From: an uncultured Collinsella sp.
GTDB taxonomy: Bacteria; Actinomycetota; Coriobacteriia; Coriobacteriales; Coriobacteriaceae
Direction of reading: 5' to 3'
Assembly (NCBI GenBank): GCA_900541015.1
Contig: UQIB01000050.1
Coordinates: forward strand, 1 to 7,562
DNA: 7,562 nt
Position 1 is the stretch's first letter. The number at the start of each line of letters is the position of its first letter. The notes below the pieces were generated by a model. The model was not told where the DNA came from. It did not search any database and worked only from the letters and a program-made list of their open reading frames with translations. Position numbers and translations under genes: made by a program. This document shows, one piece after another, positions 1-5,516 of the stretch.

Positions 1-249
1 CCACTCGGCGGCGTGGATCAGGTAGACCTCGAGGTCGCGGTCGCCGAACTTGTTCATGAGGTACTCGAGCTGCATGAACTCGTCCCAGGTGCCGCCGACG
101 CCCATCAGGAAGACGGCGTCGTAGCCCTCCTCGTGCACGCGGTCGGCCAGGGCGGTCATCTTCTTGCCGGCCTCGTAGACGTTCCTGCCGTCCTCGAGGT
201 AGCCCTCCTGGTCGAAGTGCATGATCTCGATCTTCTCGGTCTCCTTCAT
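1..249 (-). CDS. SIS-domain sugar deglycase, second copy, N-terminal 83 codons only (cut by window edge)
   Basis: This is the start of a second SIS-domain protein; the rest lies beyond the left edge. The ATG is at 249-247, preceded by a strong ribosome binding site (GGGAGGA, seven bases upstream). All 83 codons are identical, including synonymous positions, to codons 1-83 of the complete SIS gene at 5399-4338, and every codon ends in G or C. The visible part covers the beginning of the first SIS domain with the glycine-rich GVGGT loop near residues 50-54. Identity stops exactly at the ATG: the leaders differ. By analogy with the full copy it should be a deglycase of phosphorylated Amadori compounds, but the catalytic half is not visible, so substrate and integrity cannot be judged. 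It has its own promoter and operator pair upstream. Confidence 0.85.
   Translation of the reverse strand, partial: MKETEKIEIMHFDQEGYLEDGRNVYEAGKKMTALADRVHEEGYDAVFLMGVGGTWDEFMQLEYLMNKFGDRDLEVYLIHAAEW
1..249. repeat. Direct repeat, left copy (249 bp, identical to 5151-5399)
   Basis: Every base from 1 to 249 matches 5151-5399 in the same orientation. The match ends abruptly at the ATG of both SIS genes (base 250 is g, base 5400 is t, and the following sequence is unrelated). The left end is set by the window, so the true repeat may be longer. Confidence 0.98.
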
Positions 250-298
250 GTGTGTCCTCCCATCACATGTGCGCAATTCTATACATCGCGCTTCTTGC

Positions 299-343
299 TG
301 ATACCAATTATAGCCATACGATTGCTTGTTATTTAATACCAAT
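299..343 (-). promoter_or_regulatory. Operator pair of unit A (two ATTGGTATYA boxes)
   Basis: Read on the minus strand, ATTGGTATTA lies at 343-334 and ATTGGTATCA at 308-299, 35 bases apart in the same orientation. The same paired box occurs before the IIC gene and before the complete SIS gene. The downstream box overlaps the TATAAT at 312-307 and the upstream box covers the -35 region, so a bound protein would be expected to block RNA polymerase. TTGGTAT resembles half-sites of HutC-type GntR regulators; assignment to the GntR proteins in this window is inferred. Confidence 0.75.
307..312 (-). promoter_or_regulatory. -10 element of unit A promoter (TATAAT)
   Basis: A perfect TATAAT on the minus strand, placing a start of transcription near 300 and a leader of about 50 bases before the SIS start codon. 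The -35 region (TTAAAT at 18 bases) is poor, which fits a promoter needing an activator. The identical arrangement TATAATTGGTATC is seen before the IIC gene. Confidence 0.6.
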
Positions 344-362
344 CCAAACTCACGGAGATTTG

Positions 363-379
363 CGGCGAACGGTCGGTTT
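363..379 (-). promoter_or_regulatory. Conserved upstream element of unit A (ACCGTTCGCCG core)
   Basis: Minus-strand AAACCGACCGTTCGCCG, matching elements before the other two units. Its edge is 62 bases from the ATACC core of the promoter-proximal operator box, exactly as at unit B. The expected centre is near -71 from the inferred transcription start, a position typical of an activator site. No known binding protein is recognised. Confidence 0.5.
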
Positions 380-462
380 CCTCGCCCGAGTGGTATTACA
401 ACGCCAATAGTTGTCTATTTCAAGCGCTACTGCCAACGGGTTCCCCACAACTCGCCAGCTAT

Positions 463-507
463 AAAAGCGTTGCGCCAGACCCGCCCAAGCGTTTCCGGCG
501 CAACCGC
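463..507 (-). terminator. Intrinsic terminator after the epimerase gene
   Basis: On the minus strand GCGGTTGCGCC pairs with GGCGCAACGC (ten base pairs with one bulged G) around a loop of about 20 bases and is followed by TTTT. It begins about ten bases after the stop codon of the epimerase gene and separates unit B from unit A. The large loop makes it less classical than the other terminators here. Confidence 0.65.
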
Positions 508-516
508 GCAGTTTAG

Positions 517-1362
517 TTATTCGGCTTCCATCTCCGCTGTCACACGGCGATACATCTCGATAACCTGAGTCGTCGCCTTGGACGGATCCTGATAGTAGCG
601 GCCATCACACGTCTCGGCCGAGACATAGCCCGTATAGCCGTGGCGCATGAGTGCCTCGAGGTCGGCACGCATATCACGCTCGCCGTCGCCCCAGGCAAGA
701 TGCGTCGTGCCGCCGCCCACATCTACAAAGTGGGTGTGAACGATCTTGTCGCCCAAAACCTCAAAGTAGCCGTCGATCGTGTCGCCGGCAACTTCCATGG
801 CGCCAAAGTCGATACAGGCCTTCAGGTTGGGACGATCGACCGCCTCGAGGATGCGCGCGACATCCTGTGCGGTGTTGACCAACACGGACTCCGACGGCTG
901 CAGGGCCTCGAGCGCGACGCGAATACCGCGCGTATCGGCGTAGTCGCACACCGAGCGCAGCATGGCAACGCTGCGGGCCCAGGCGTCCTCAGCCGGCTCG
1001 TCCAGATAGGCCCAACCACTCGTCACCAGAATCTGCGGCACGCCCAACTCAACGGCAACGTCGATCACATTCTTAAAGTACGAGAGGATGCGTTTTTGGC
1101 CCGCCTCACCGCGCACCGCGACGTTCCACGGCTTGGGGTTGTTCTGCTCGGGGCACACGCACACGATCTTGATACCGTATTGGGCGGCAAGATCGCGAAT
1201 CTTATCCACCGAATCGTGCTCATGGCAATCCACATACAGGTGCATCGAGCCGGTCCACAGCTCGATATTGCGATAGCCGGCCTCACCTGCAGCCTTAAAA
1301 TACGTCTCGATGCTGTAGTAACGATGGTTGATGTTCATGAGCGAAAGCTCGGGTACGACCAT
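517..1362 (-). CDS. TIM-barrel sugar epimerase/isomerase, FrlC-like
   Basis: A 281-residue cytoplasmic protein of the AP-endonuclease-2-like sugar phosphate isomerase/epimerase family. The ketose 3-epimerase metal-ligand pattern is visible: E152 in LEAL, D185 in CIDFG, H211 in HTHFVD and E250 in VSAET. Stretches such as GYRNIELW (29-36), the PEQNNPKPWN loop (71-80) and EALQPSES (152-159) resemble FrlC, which interconverts psicoselysine and fructoselysine; this is recognition from memory, not an alignment. The ATG at 1362 is preferred because GGGGAGG lies just upstream, while the next Met (1338) has none. It follows IID after 112 bases that contain a strong terminator and no visible promoter, so it is probably expressed by read-through at a lower level. 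Role inferred: epimerising a ketose-amine so that the SIS deglycase can act. Another ketose or inosose epimerase remains possible. Confidence 0.8.
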   Translation of the reverse strand: MVVPELSLMNINHRYYSIETYFKAAGEAGYRNIELWTGSMHLYVDCHEHDSVDKIRDLAAQYGIKIVCVCPEQNNPKPWNVAVRGEAGQKRILSYFKNVIDVAVELGVPQILVTSGWAYLDEPAEDAWARSVAMLRSVCDYADTRGIRVALEALQPSESVLVNTAQDVARILEAVDRPNLKACIDFGAMEVAGDTIDGYFEVLGDKIVHTHFVDVGGGTTHLAWGDGERDMRADLEALMRHGYTGYVSAETCDGRYYQDPSKATTQVIEMYRRVTAEMEAE

Positions 1363-1388
1363 AGCCCTCCCCTTTCGTACGGAGTTTT

Positions 1389-1426
1389 AAAAAACAGGGG
1401 GCCGCCGCAGATGCGACAAGCCCCCC
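1389..1426 (-). terminator. Intrinsic terminator between IID and the epimerase gene
   Basis: Minus-strand GGGGGC pairs with GCCCCC; within the loop GTCGCA can also pair with TGCGGC. The hairpin is followed by TGTTTTTT. It lies about 50 bases after the IID stop and about 27 bases before the epimerase start codon. No promoter is visible between it and the epimerase, so it may act as a partial terminator that lowers epimerase expression relative to the transporter. Confidence 0.85.
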
Positions 1427-1474
1427 AAAGATCGACGCAACCGTTAGACGCGATGGAAGCGCGATTCGAACATA

Positions 1475-2299
1475 TTAGGCAAGCACGCCAAAGTAAGCGC
1501 CGATGATGCCCACGACCATGGTGCAGAGGATCAGGACCATCGGGTTGATCTTCTTGGAGAGCAGCCAGTAGTAGAGCCAGAAGGCGGCCATACCGAGCAT
1601 ACCGGGCATGATGCCGTCCAGGATGTCCTGGAGAGTTTGGGCGGAGTCGCCCTGACCAATGGCGATGGGCAACGAAGCCCAGAACATGTCCTTGCTCATG
1701 GCGCCGACGACCATAACGCCGACAATGCCGACGCAGGCCATGATCTTTTGCATCAGGCCGGTCTTCTGAGCCTCGTCGAGGAAGCCAATGCCTAGCTCAT
1801 AACCCTTGATAGCGCCAAAGATACGAATCAGGAACGCCGGGATGTTGTAGACGAGCAGGAAGGCGATGGGGCCAAAGACGTTGCCGGCCTGGCACAGGCT
1901 GATGCCCACGGCAGCGGCGACGACGCGCAGGGTGGACAGGAAGAAGGAGTCACCCAGGCCGGAAAGCGGACCCATGAGGGCGGCCTTGATGTCGTTGACG
2001 CTCTCGGGCTCAACCTCGCCACGAGCGACCTTTTCTTCCATGGCCATCGCGATGCCGCCCACGAAGGGAGCGAGCTGCGGGGTGATGTTGAAGAATGCGC
2101 TGTGACGGTGCAAGGCCTCGGCGTAATCATCGGGACGGCCGGCATAGATCTTCTTGAGCATGTTGGCGACCATCAGGCAGAAGGCAATGTTCATCTGCTT
2201 GTAGTAGGTCCAGGAGAATTCCATGCCCAGGGCGCCGGTGTTCACGGCGCTCTTAATGAGGTCGGAGCGAGTAATCTGGTTCTCGGAATTAGAAGTCAT
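1475..2299 (-). CDS. PTS mannose-family transporter subunit IID
   Basis: IID is one of two membrane subunits of a mannose-family phosphotransferase permease; with IIC it forms the sugar channel. The 274-residue protein starts with a typical ITRSDLIKSAVNTGALGMEF region (residues 9-28), carries the family signature MGPLSGLGDS (109-118), and ends with hydrophobic segments around 140-165, 185-200, 230-247 and 253-272. The ATG at 2299 is chosen because GATGAGG precedes it at suitable spacing; the in-frame ATG at 2308 would have its ribosome binding site too close. It overlaps the IIC gene by 11 bases, indicating translational coupling. The substrate cannot be read from this subunit; neighbouring deglycase and epimerase genes suggest a glycated amino acid. 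Confidence 0.95.
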   Translation of the reverse strand: MTSNSENQITRSDLIKSAVNTGALGMEFSWTYYKQMNIAFCLMVANMLKKIYAGRPDDYAEALHRHSAFFNITPQLAPFVGGIAMAMEEKVARGEVEPESVNDIKAALMGPLSGLGDSFFLSTLRVVAAAVGISLCQAGNVFGPIAFLLVYNIPAFLIRIFGAIKGYELGIGFLDEAQKTGLMQKIMACVGIVGVMVVGAMSKDMFWASLPIAIGQGDSAQTLQDILDGIMPGMLGMAAFWLYYWLLSKKINPMVLILCTMVVGIIGAYFGVLA

Positions 2300-3062
2300 C
2301 GTCCTCATCCCCTTCCACAGAAAGCTGGGACTGGGCGCCACCAAGGCCCAGCAGGTCGTACTTGTCGATGCCGATGATGATTGCGATCAGGGCGACGCCG
2401 AGGACGGGCACGTTGGCATAGGAGCACAGCAGGAAGCCCAGGAAGTAGAACGGCACGAGCTGCTTGGTAAGCACCAGACGGCCGAGCATGGCGAAGCCCA
2501 TGGCAGGCAGGATGTTGGCTGCGACGCCAAAGCCATCGAGGACGAACGTCGGGATGAAGTCGAGCAGGCCCTGAACGGCGTCGGCACCCAGATAGAAGGA
2601 GACCGAGCACAGGATAAAGGCCAGGACGACAATCACGAGACCGATAATCCAGTGCATAGCGTAGATACCCTTGAGGTTACCCTTGCTGGCAAAGACGTCG
2701 GCACGGTCGACCAGAAGGGGCATACCGGCGTTGACGACGTTCTTAATGGCCAGGCACAGAGTGGCGATGGGCATCGCGAGCGCGATAGCGGCCTCGGTGC
2801 TCTGACCCAGCTGAATAGCGAAGGCGCAGGCGAGCACACCGCCAATACACTCATCGGGCGGCACGTAAGCGCCGATGGAGATTGAACCCATGAAGAGCAG
2901 CTCGAGGCTCGCACCGATGGCGAGGCCGGACTGCAGGTCCCCGAGGACTATGCCGACGAGCGGGCACAGAACGATCGGGCGGAACGCATAGAGCGTACCG
3001 AGCTGATAATCGAGCTTACCGAAGGCAGCGATAAGTCCGATGAGGATCGCTTGAACAAGCAT
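2289..3062 (-). CDS. PTS mannose-family transporter subunit IIC
   Basis: IIC is the sugar-binding integral membrane subunit of a mannose-family permease. The 257-residue protein is strongly hydrophobic, with the family region GLAIGASLELLFMG (46-59) followed by GAYVPPDE (64-71), and further membrane segments near 92-108, 137-157, 183-197 and 203-231. Length is normal for the family. The ATG at 3062 has AAAGGGAGGA just upstream. The last residues (DEDDDF) form an acidic tail whose codons also carry the ribosome binding site and start codon of IID. It is the first gene of unit B, preceded by about 140 bases of leader and its own promoter with the paired operator, and is thus separated from IIA and IIB of the same permease. 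Confidence 0.95.
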   Translation of the reverse strand: MLVQAILIGLIAAFGKLDYQLGTLYAFRPIVLCPLVGIVLGDLQSGLAIGASLELLFMGSISIGAYVPPDECIGGVLACAFAIQLGQSTEAAIALAMPIATLCLAIKNVVNAGMPLLVDRADVFASKGNLKGIYAMHWIIGLVIVVLAFILCSVSFYLGADAVQGLLDFIPTFVLDGFGVAANILPAMGFAMLGRLVLTKQLVPFYFLGFLLCSYANVPVLGVALIAIIIGIDKYDLLGLGGAQSQLSVEGDEDDDF

Positions 3063-3075
3063 TGTTCCTCCCTTT

Positions 3076-3090
3076 GATCCCTCTTGGATC
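3076..3090 (-). other. Small hairpin next to the IIC ribosome binding site
   Basis: GATCC and GGATC pair around a five-base loop immediately upstream of the GGGAGG (3072-3067) used by IIC. It is short, and a role in translation control is only a possibility. Confidence 0.3.
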
Positions 3091-3161
3091 CGCGCGGCGA
3101 TTCCCGACTTGTCAGCGCGCCCTTTTCCATGCCGACAATCGCCTAGACAGATCCAGCTTGT

Positions 3162-3190
3162 ACCGGTGTGCTGTTAACACCTAAACCGGT
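3162..3190. repeat. Inverted repeat in the IIC leader (ACCGGT ... ACCGGT)
   Basis: Two ACCGGT hexamers begin 23 bases apart (3162-3167 and 3185-3190), with an inner GGTGT/ACACC inverted repeat (3165-3169 and 3177-3181). They lie just downstream of the inferred transcription start of unit B. No counterpart is seen in the leaders of units A and C. It may be an RNA hairpin or another protein site. Confidence 0.35.
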
Positions 3191-3200
3191 GCAAATGATT

Positions 3201-3243
3201 TGATACCAATTATATAGTCATGAGAAAACTATTTAATACCAAT
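3201..3243 (-). promoter_or_regulatory. Operator pair of unit B (two ATTGGTATYA boxes)
   Basis: Minus-strand ATTGGTATTA at 3243-3234 and ATTGGTATCA at 3210-3201, 33 bases apart and in the same orientation. Both boxes match those of unit A at every one of the ten positions; the spacer between them differs. The proximal box overlaps TATAAT. Confidence 0.75.
3209..3214 (-). promoter_or_regulatory. -10 element of unit B promoter (TATAAT)
   Basis: A perfect TATAAT on the minus strand, giving an inferred start near 3202 and a leader of about 140 bases before IIC. The best -35 candidate (TTAAAT, 16-base spacing) is weak. Confidence 0.6.
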
Positions 3244-3264
3244 CGCTCAACGGGCGTGTACTCC

Positions 3265-3281
3265 CGGTGAACGGTAGATGG
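3265..3281 (-). promoter_or_regulatory. Conserved upstream element of unit B (ACCGTTCACCG core)
   Basis: Minus-strand CCATCTACCGTTCACCG. The eleven-base core differs from that of unit A at one base. It lies 62 bases from the proximal operator core, as in unit A. The core contains ACCG twice, seven bases apart. Confidence 0.5.
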
Positions 3282-3313
3282 GGGTAACGGGTAAAGCGTT
3301 TATCCGGTACGCC

Positions 3314-3349
3314 CACGAATAGGGGCGGCGCCGTGCGCGCCGCCCGTGG
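3314..3349 (-). other. Strong GC hairpin after the IIB gene
   Basis: GGGCGGCG (3345-3338 on the minus strand) pairs perfectly with CGCCGCCC (3330-3323) around a seven-base loop, with flanking CCACG/CGTGG able to extend it. It starts about ten bases after the IIB stop. There is no run of T, so it is not a standard intrinsic terminator; it could protect the mRNA end, cause a pause, or terminate partially. Confidence 0.5.
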
Positions 3350-3356
3350 TTCTCAA

Positions 3357-3839
3357 TTAGAGGGCGCTTAGGGCATCGACCTTGGGGTCGTCGGCCAGAG
3401 CGCGAATCTCGACCTCGACACCGCGGCCGACGAGCTCACGAATGTCCTCTTCCTCGGCAGCAGTCACAAAGATCTGGCGGGAGATCTTACGGGCATCGGG
3501 ACGCTGCTCGTCCTTGGACTTGGTGTTGCCCAGGTTGATGGAGGTAATCTGCGGGCAGCCGTCGACAAGCTGCTTGGCCTCGGCGATGCTGGCGACGCAG
3601 ATGATCATCTTGTACTTATCGGTAACACCGGAGTTGATGGCCTCGATGGCGTGCTCCATGTCCTTGATGACGAGCTTGACGTTGGCCGGCTTTCCCATCT
3701 TGAGCGTAGTCTTCCAGACGGGATCGTTGGCAACCTTGTCGCCAACGCAGAAGATGCAGTCAGAACCCAGGCCCTGGACCCAAGAGACGGCCACCTGGCC
3801 ATGAAGCAGACGATGGTCGACGCGAAGCAGTTGAATCAT
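3357..3839 (-). CDS. PTS mannose-family transporter subunit IIB
   Basis: IIB takes phosphate from IIA and passes it to the sugar during transport; it works at the inner face of the membrane. The 160-residue protein has the family N-terminus RVDHRLLHGQV (6-16), in which H13 is the expected phosphorylated histidine. Length is usual for a single IIB domain. The ATG at 3839 is preceded by TTTGGGGGT, a purine-rich site nearly the same as that before IIA. It lies 57 bases after the IIA stop, with a small hairpin (3875-3862) in the gap. It is the last gene of unit C and is followed by a GC-rich hairpin and then the promoter of the IIC unit. Confidence 0.95.
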   Translation of the reverse strand: MIQLLRVDHRLLHGQVAVSWVQGLGSDCIFCVGDKVANDPVWKTTLKMGKPANVKLVIKDMEHAIEAINSGVTDKYKMIICVASIAEAKQLVDGCPQITSINLGNTKSKDEQRPDARKISRQIFVTAAEEEDIRELVGRGVEVEIRALADDPKVDALSAL

Positions 3840-3896
3840 GATTGACCCCCAAAGGTCTCATGCCGGAAACCCGGCCCCATTAATAGCAGGCGGTGA

Positions 3897-4316
3897 CTAG
3901 AACTCTTCTTCGTCATCCGCATCGGTCAGCAGGTCGTTGACAAACTTGACGCGCGTGTCGTCAGCCGCGAGGATCTCGCGGATAACCTGATCGGCGGGAG
4001 CCTCCTGGTCCGAGAAGAGCAGCTGGATCAGCAGCGGCAGGTTCATGTTGGCGATCAGGTAGGTGTTGGGGCGCGTCTGGACGATCTTGGTGAACTCGTT
4101 GTTGACGCTGCCGCCAAACAGGTCGGTGCACACGATCACGTCGTCGGCGGGGTCGATGGTCGCCAGGAGCTTGGCGGCCTCCTCGGCGACGTCGGTGCGG
4201 CCGTCGACAAACATCGACAGATCGTGGACGTTATCGCGCGCGCCCGAGAGCAGCTCGGTGCTCTCCTTGATGCCGGTCGCAAAATGCGCGTGGCTGGCAA
4301 AGATATATTGCCTCAT
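3897..4316 (-). CDS. PTS mannose-family transporter subunit IIA
   Basis: IIA accepts phosphate from HPr and hands it to IIB; it is cytoplasmic. The protein has 139 residues when begun at the ATG at 4316, which follows TTGGGGGAA at good spacing; an in-frame TTG at 4331 would lie within that ribosome binding site and is rejected. The N-terminus FASHAHFATG (6-15) matches the family pattern SHGxxAxG, so H9 is the likely phosphorylated histidine, with Ala where Gly is usual at residue 10. TDLFGGSVNNE (64-74) is the second family motif. The C-terminus is acidic (DADDEEEF). It starts 21 bases after the SIS gene stop, so the two are co-transcribed. Confidence 0.93.
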   Translation of the reverse strand: MRQYIFASHAHFATGIKESTELLSGARDNVHDLSMFVDGRTDVAEEAAKLLATIDPADDVIVCTDLFGGSVNNEFTKIVQTRPNTYLIANMNLPLLIQLLFSDQEAPADQVIREILAADDTRVKFVNDLLTDADDEEEF

Positions 4317-4337
4317 TGCGGTTTCCCCCAAATGGAA

Positions 4338-5399
4338 TTAGTAGTCGAACTGGTGGTAGTAGCGGCGGTACTTGAGGTTGTGCTTGGTGACCAGCTCGTA
4401 GTTGCGCGAGAGGCGGTCGGTGGTCAGCACGGACAGGATCCACGGCGACACGATGACGCGGAAGTCGTCGTCCAGGCCCGGGATCGCGTACTCGGCGGTG
4501 TCGATGATGACGTAGTCCTCGTCGCCGGTCACGCCGCTGGTGAGGAAGGCGCGGACGCGCTCGTCGAGGGCGCGGCACTCGTCCTCTCCCATGAACAGGA
4601 ACACCGGGACGCCGGGCTCGAGCAGCTCGAGCGTGCCGTGGAAGAAGTCGTGCGAGGTGATGTGGCGGATGCGCTTCCACTGCATCTCCTCGAGCAGGCA
4701 CATGGAGTACAGGATGGTCTCGCCCCACAGCGCGCCCGAGCCGATGAACATGGTGTAGTCGGCCAGCGCGTACTTCCTGGCGAGCTCCTCGGCGCGCGGC
4801 TCGAAGCGCTTGCGGATGTCGAGCATGTCCTTCCAGACGTCCTTCGTCTGCTCGATGAACAGGTCGAACTTGGGGAAGCAGCCGCGGCGGTTGAGCAGGC
4901 GCAGGCCGAAGCAGTCGGCGAGGTAGTAGCCCTTCTCGCAGCCGCCGGCGCCGTGGTCGGAGGCCATCATGACGCAGTTCTCGGCGCCCACGGCCTGCCC
5001 GATCTTGCCCTCGGGGTTGGTCATGGCGAAGACGCGCACGCCCATCTCCCTCATCTTGCCGACGGCCTCGAGCACCTCGGGGGTGGTGCCGGACTCGGAG
5101 GCGGTCAGCACGACGGACCTGTCGGTCATGCGCTTGTGGCCCATGACGTTCCACTCGGCGGCGTGGATCAGGTAGACCTCGAGGTCGCGGTCGCCGAACT
5201 TGTTCATGAGGTACTCGAGCTGCATGAACTCGTCCCAGGTGCCGCCGACGCCCATCAGGAAGACGGCGTCGTAGCCCTCCTCGTGCACGCGGTCGGCCAG
5301 GGCGGTCATCTTCTTGCCGGCCTCGTAGACGTTCCTGCCGTCCTCGAGGTAGCCCTCCTGGTCGAAGTGCATGATCTCGATCTTCTCGGTCTCCTTCAT
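4338..5399 (-). CDS. SIS-domain sugar deglycase (FrlB/GfrE/GfrF/FraB family)
   Basis: A 353-residue cytoplasmic protein with two SIS domains (about 25-165 and 205-340). The first has the GVGGT loop (50-54) and SESGTTPE (101-108), the usual phosphosugar-binding serine region. The second holds E238 and H254, sixteen residues apart like the catalytic Glu and His of FrlB, with H254 in FFHGTLELLEPGVP, and the C-terminus has the typical HN...RRYY...Y ending. FrlB-type enzymes split 6-phosphorylated Amadori compounds into glucose-6-phosphate and an amino acid; which compound is used here is not known. A glucosamine-type isomerase is less likely. ATG 5399 is preferred over an upstream in-frame ATG at 5435 because AAAGGAG precedes it and the duplicate copy begins at the same codon. 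Nearly all codons end in G or C, unlike the neighbouring PTS genes. First gene of unit C. Confidence 0.88.
   Translation of the reverse strand: MKETEKIEIMHFDQEGYLEDGRNVYEAGKKMTALADRVHEEGYDAVFLMGVGGTWDEFMQLEYLMNKFGDRDLEVYLIHAAEWNVMGHKRMTDRSVVLTASESGTTPEVLEAVGKMREMGVRVFAMTNPEGKIGQAVGAENCVMMASDHGAGGCEKGYYLADCFGLRLLNRRGCFPKFDLFIEQTKDVWKDMLDIRKRFEPRAEELARKYALADYTMFIGSGALWGETILYSMCLLEEMQWKRIRHITSHDFFHGTLELLEPGVPVFLFMGEDECRALDERVRAFLTSGVTGDEDYVIIDTAEYAIPGLDDDFRVIVSPWILSVLTTDRLSRNYELVTKHNLKYRRYYHQFDY
5151..5399. repeat. Direct repeat, right copy (249 bp, identical to 1-249)
   Basis: This covers codons 1-83 of the complete SIS gene. It is identical to the left copy and in the same orientation, 5150 bases apart. 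The match ends at the ATG. Confidence 0.98.
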
Positions 5400-5516
5400 T
5401 CCCGCTCCTTTCACGAGCAGTTTGAATTGTCGCACGGAATGGACGGGCTTGCCGCCCCGTCGCGCCGCTTAACCTTGTGGACATCTTGGCCCCAAGCTCA
5501 ACAATTCAAAGGTTCT

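Noticed and set aside
389..398. TGGTATTA on the plus strand as an extra inverted operator box in unit A
   Set aside because: It is a partial match in the opposite orientation, with no counterpart in units B and C.
420..437. Possible sigma-54 promoter (TTGGCA...) as used by many mannose-family PTS operons
   Set aside because: The -12 GC is missing at the required spacing, no LevR-type activator is present in the window, and actinobacteria generally lack sigma-54.
640..1506. 288-codon open frame on the plus strand opposite the epimerase
   Set aside because: It lies across the real gene, has no recognisable domain, runs through the intrinsic terminator region, and the minus-strand frame has clear family motifs and a good ribosome binding site.
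2299..2344. Longer IID starting at 2344
   Set aside because: This would extend far into the IIC coding region; the ATG at 2299 has a suitable ribosome binding site and gives the normal family N-terminus.
4314..4331. TTG start at 4331 for IIA
   Set aside because: The TTG would sit on the GGGGGAA ribosome binding site that serves the ATG at 4316, and the family N-terminus begins at the ATG.
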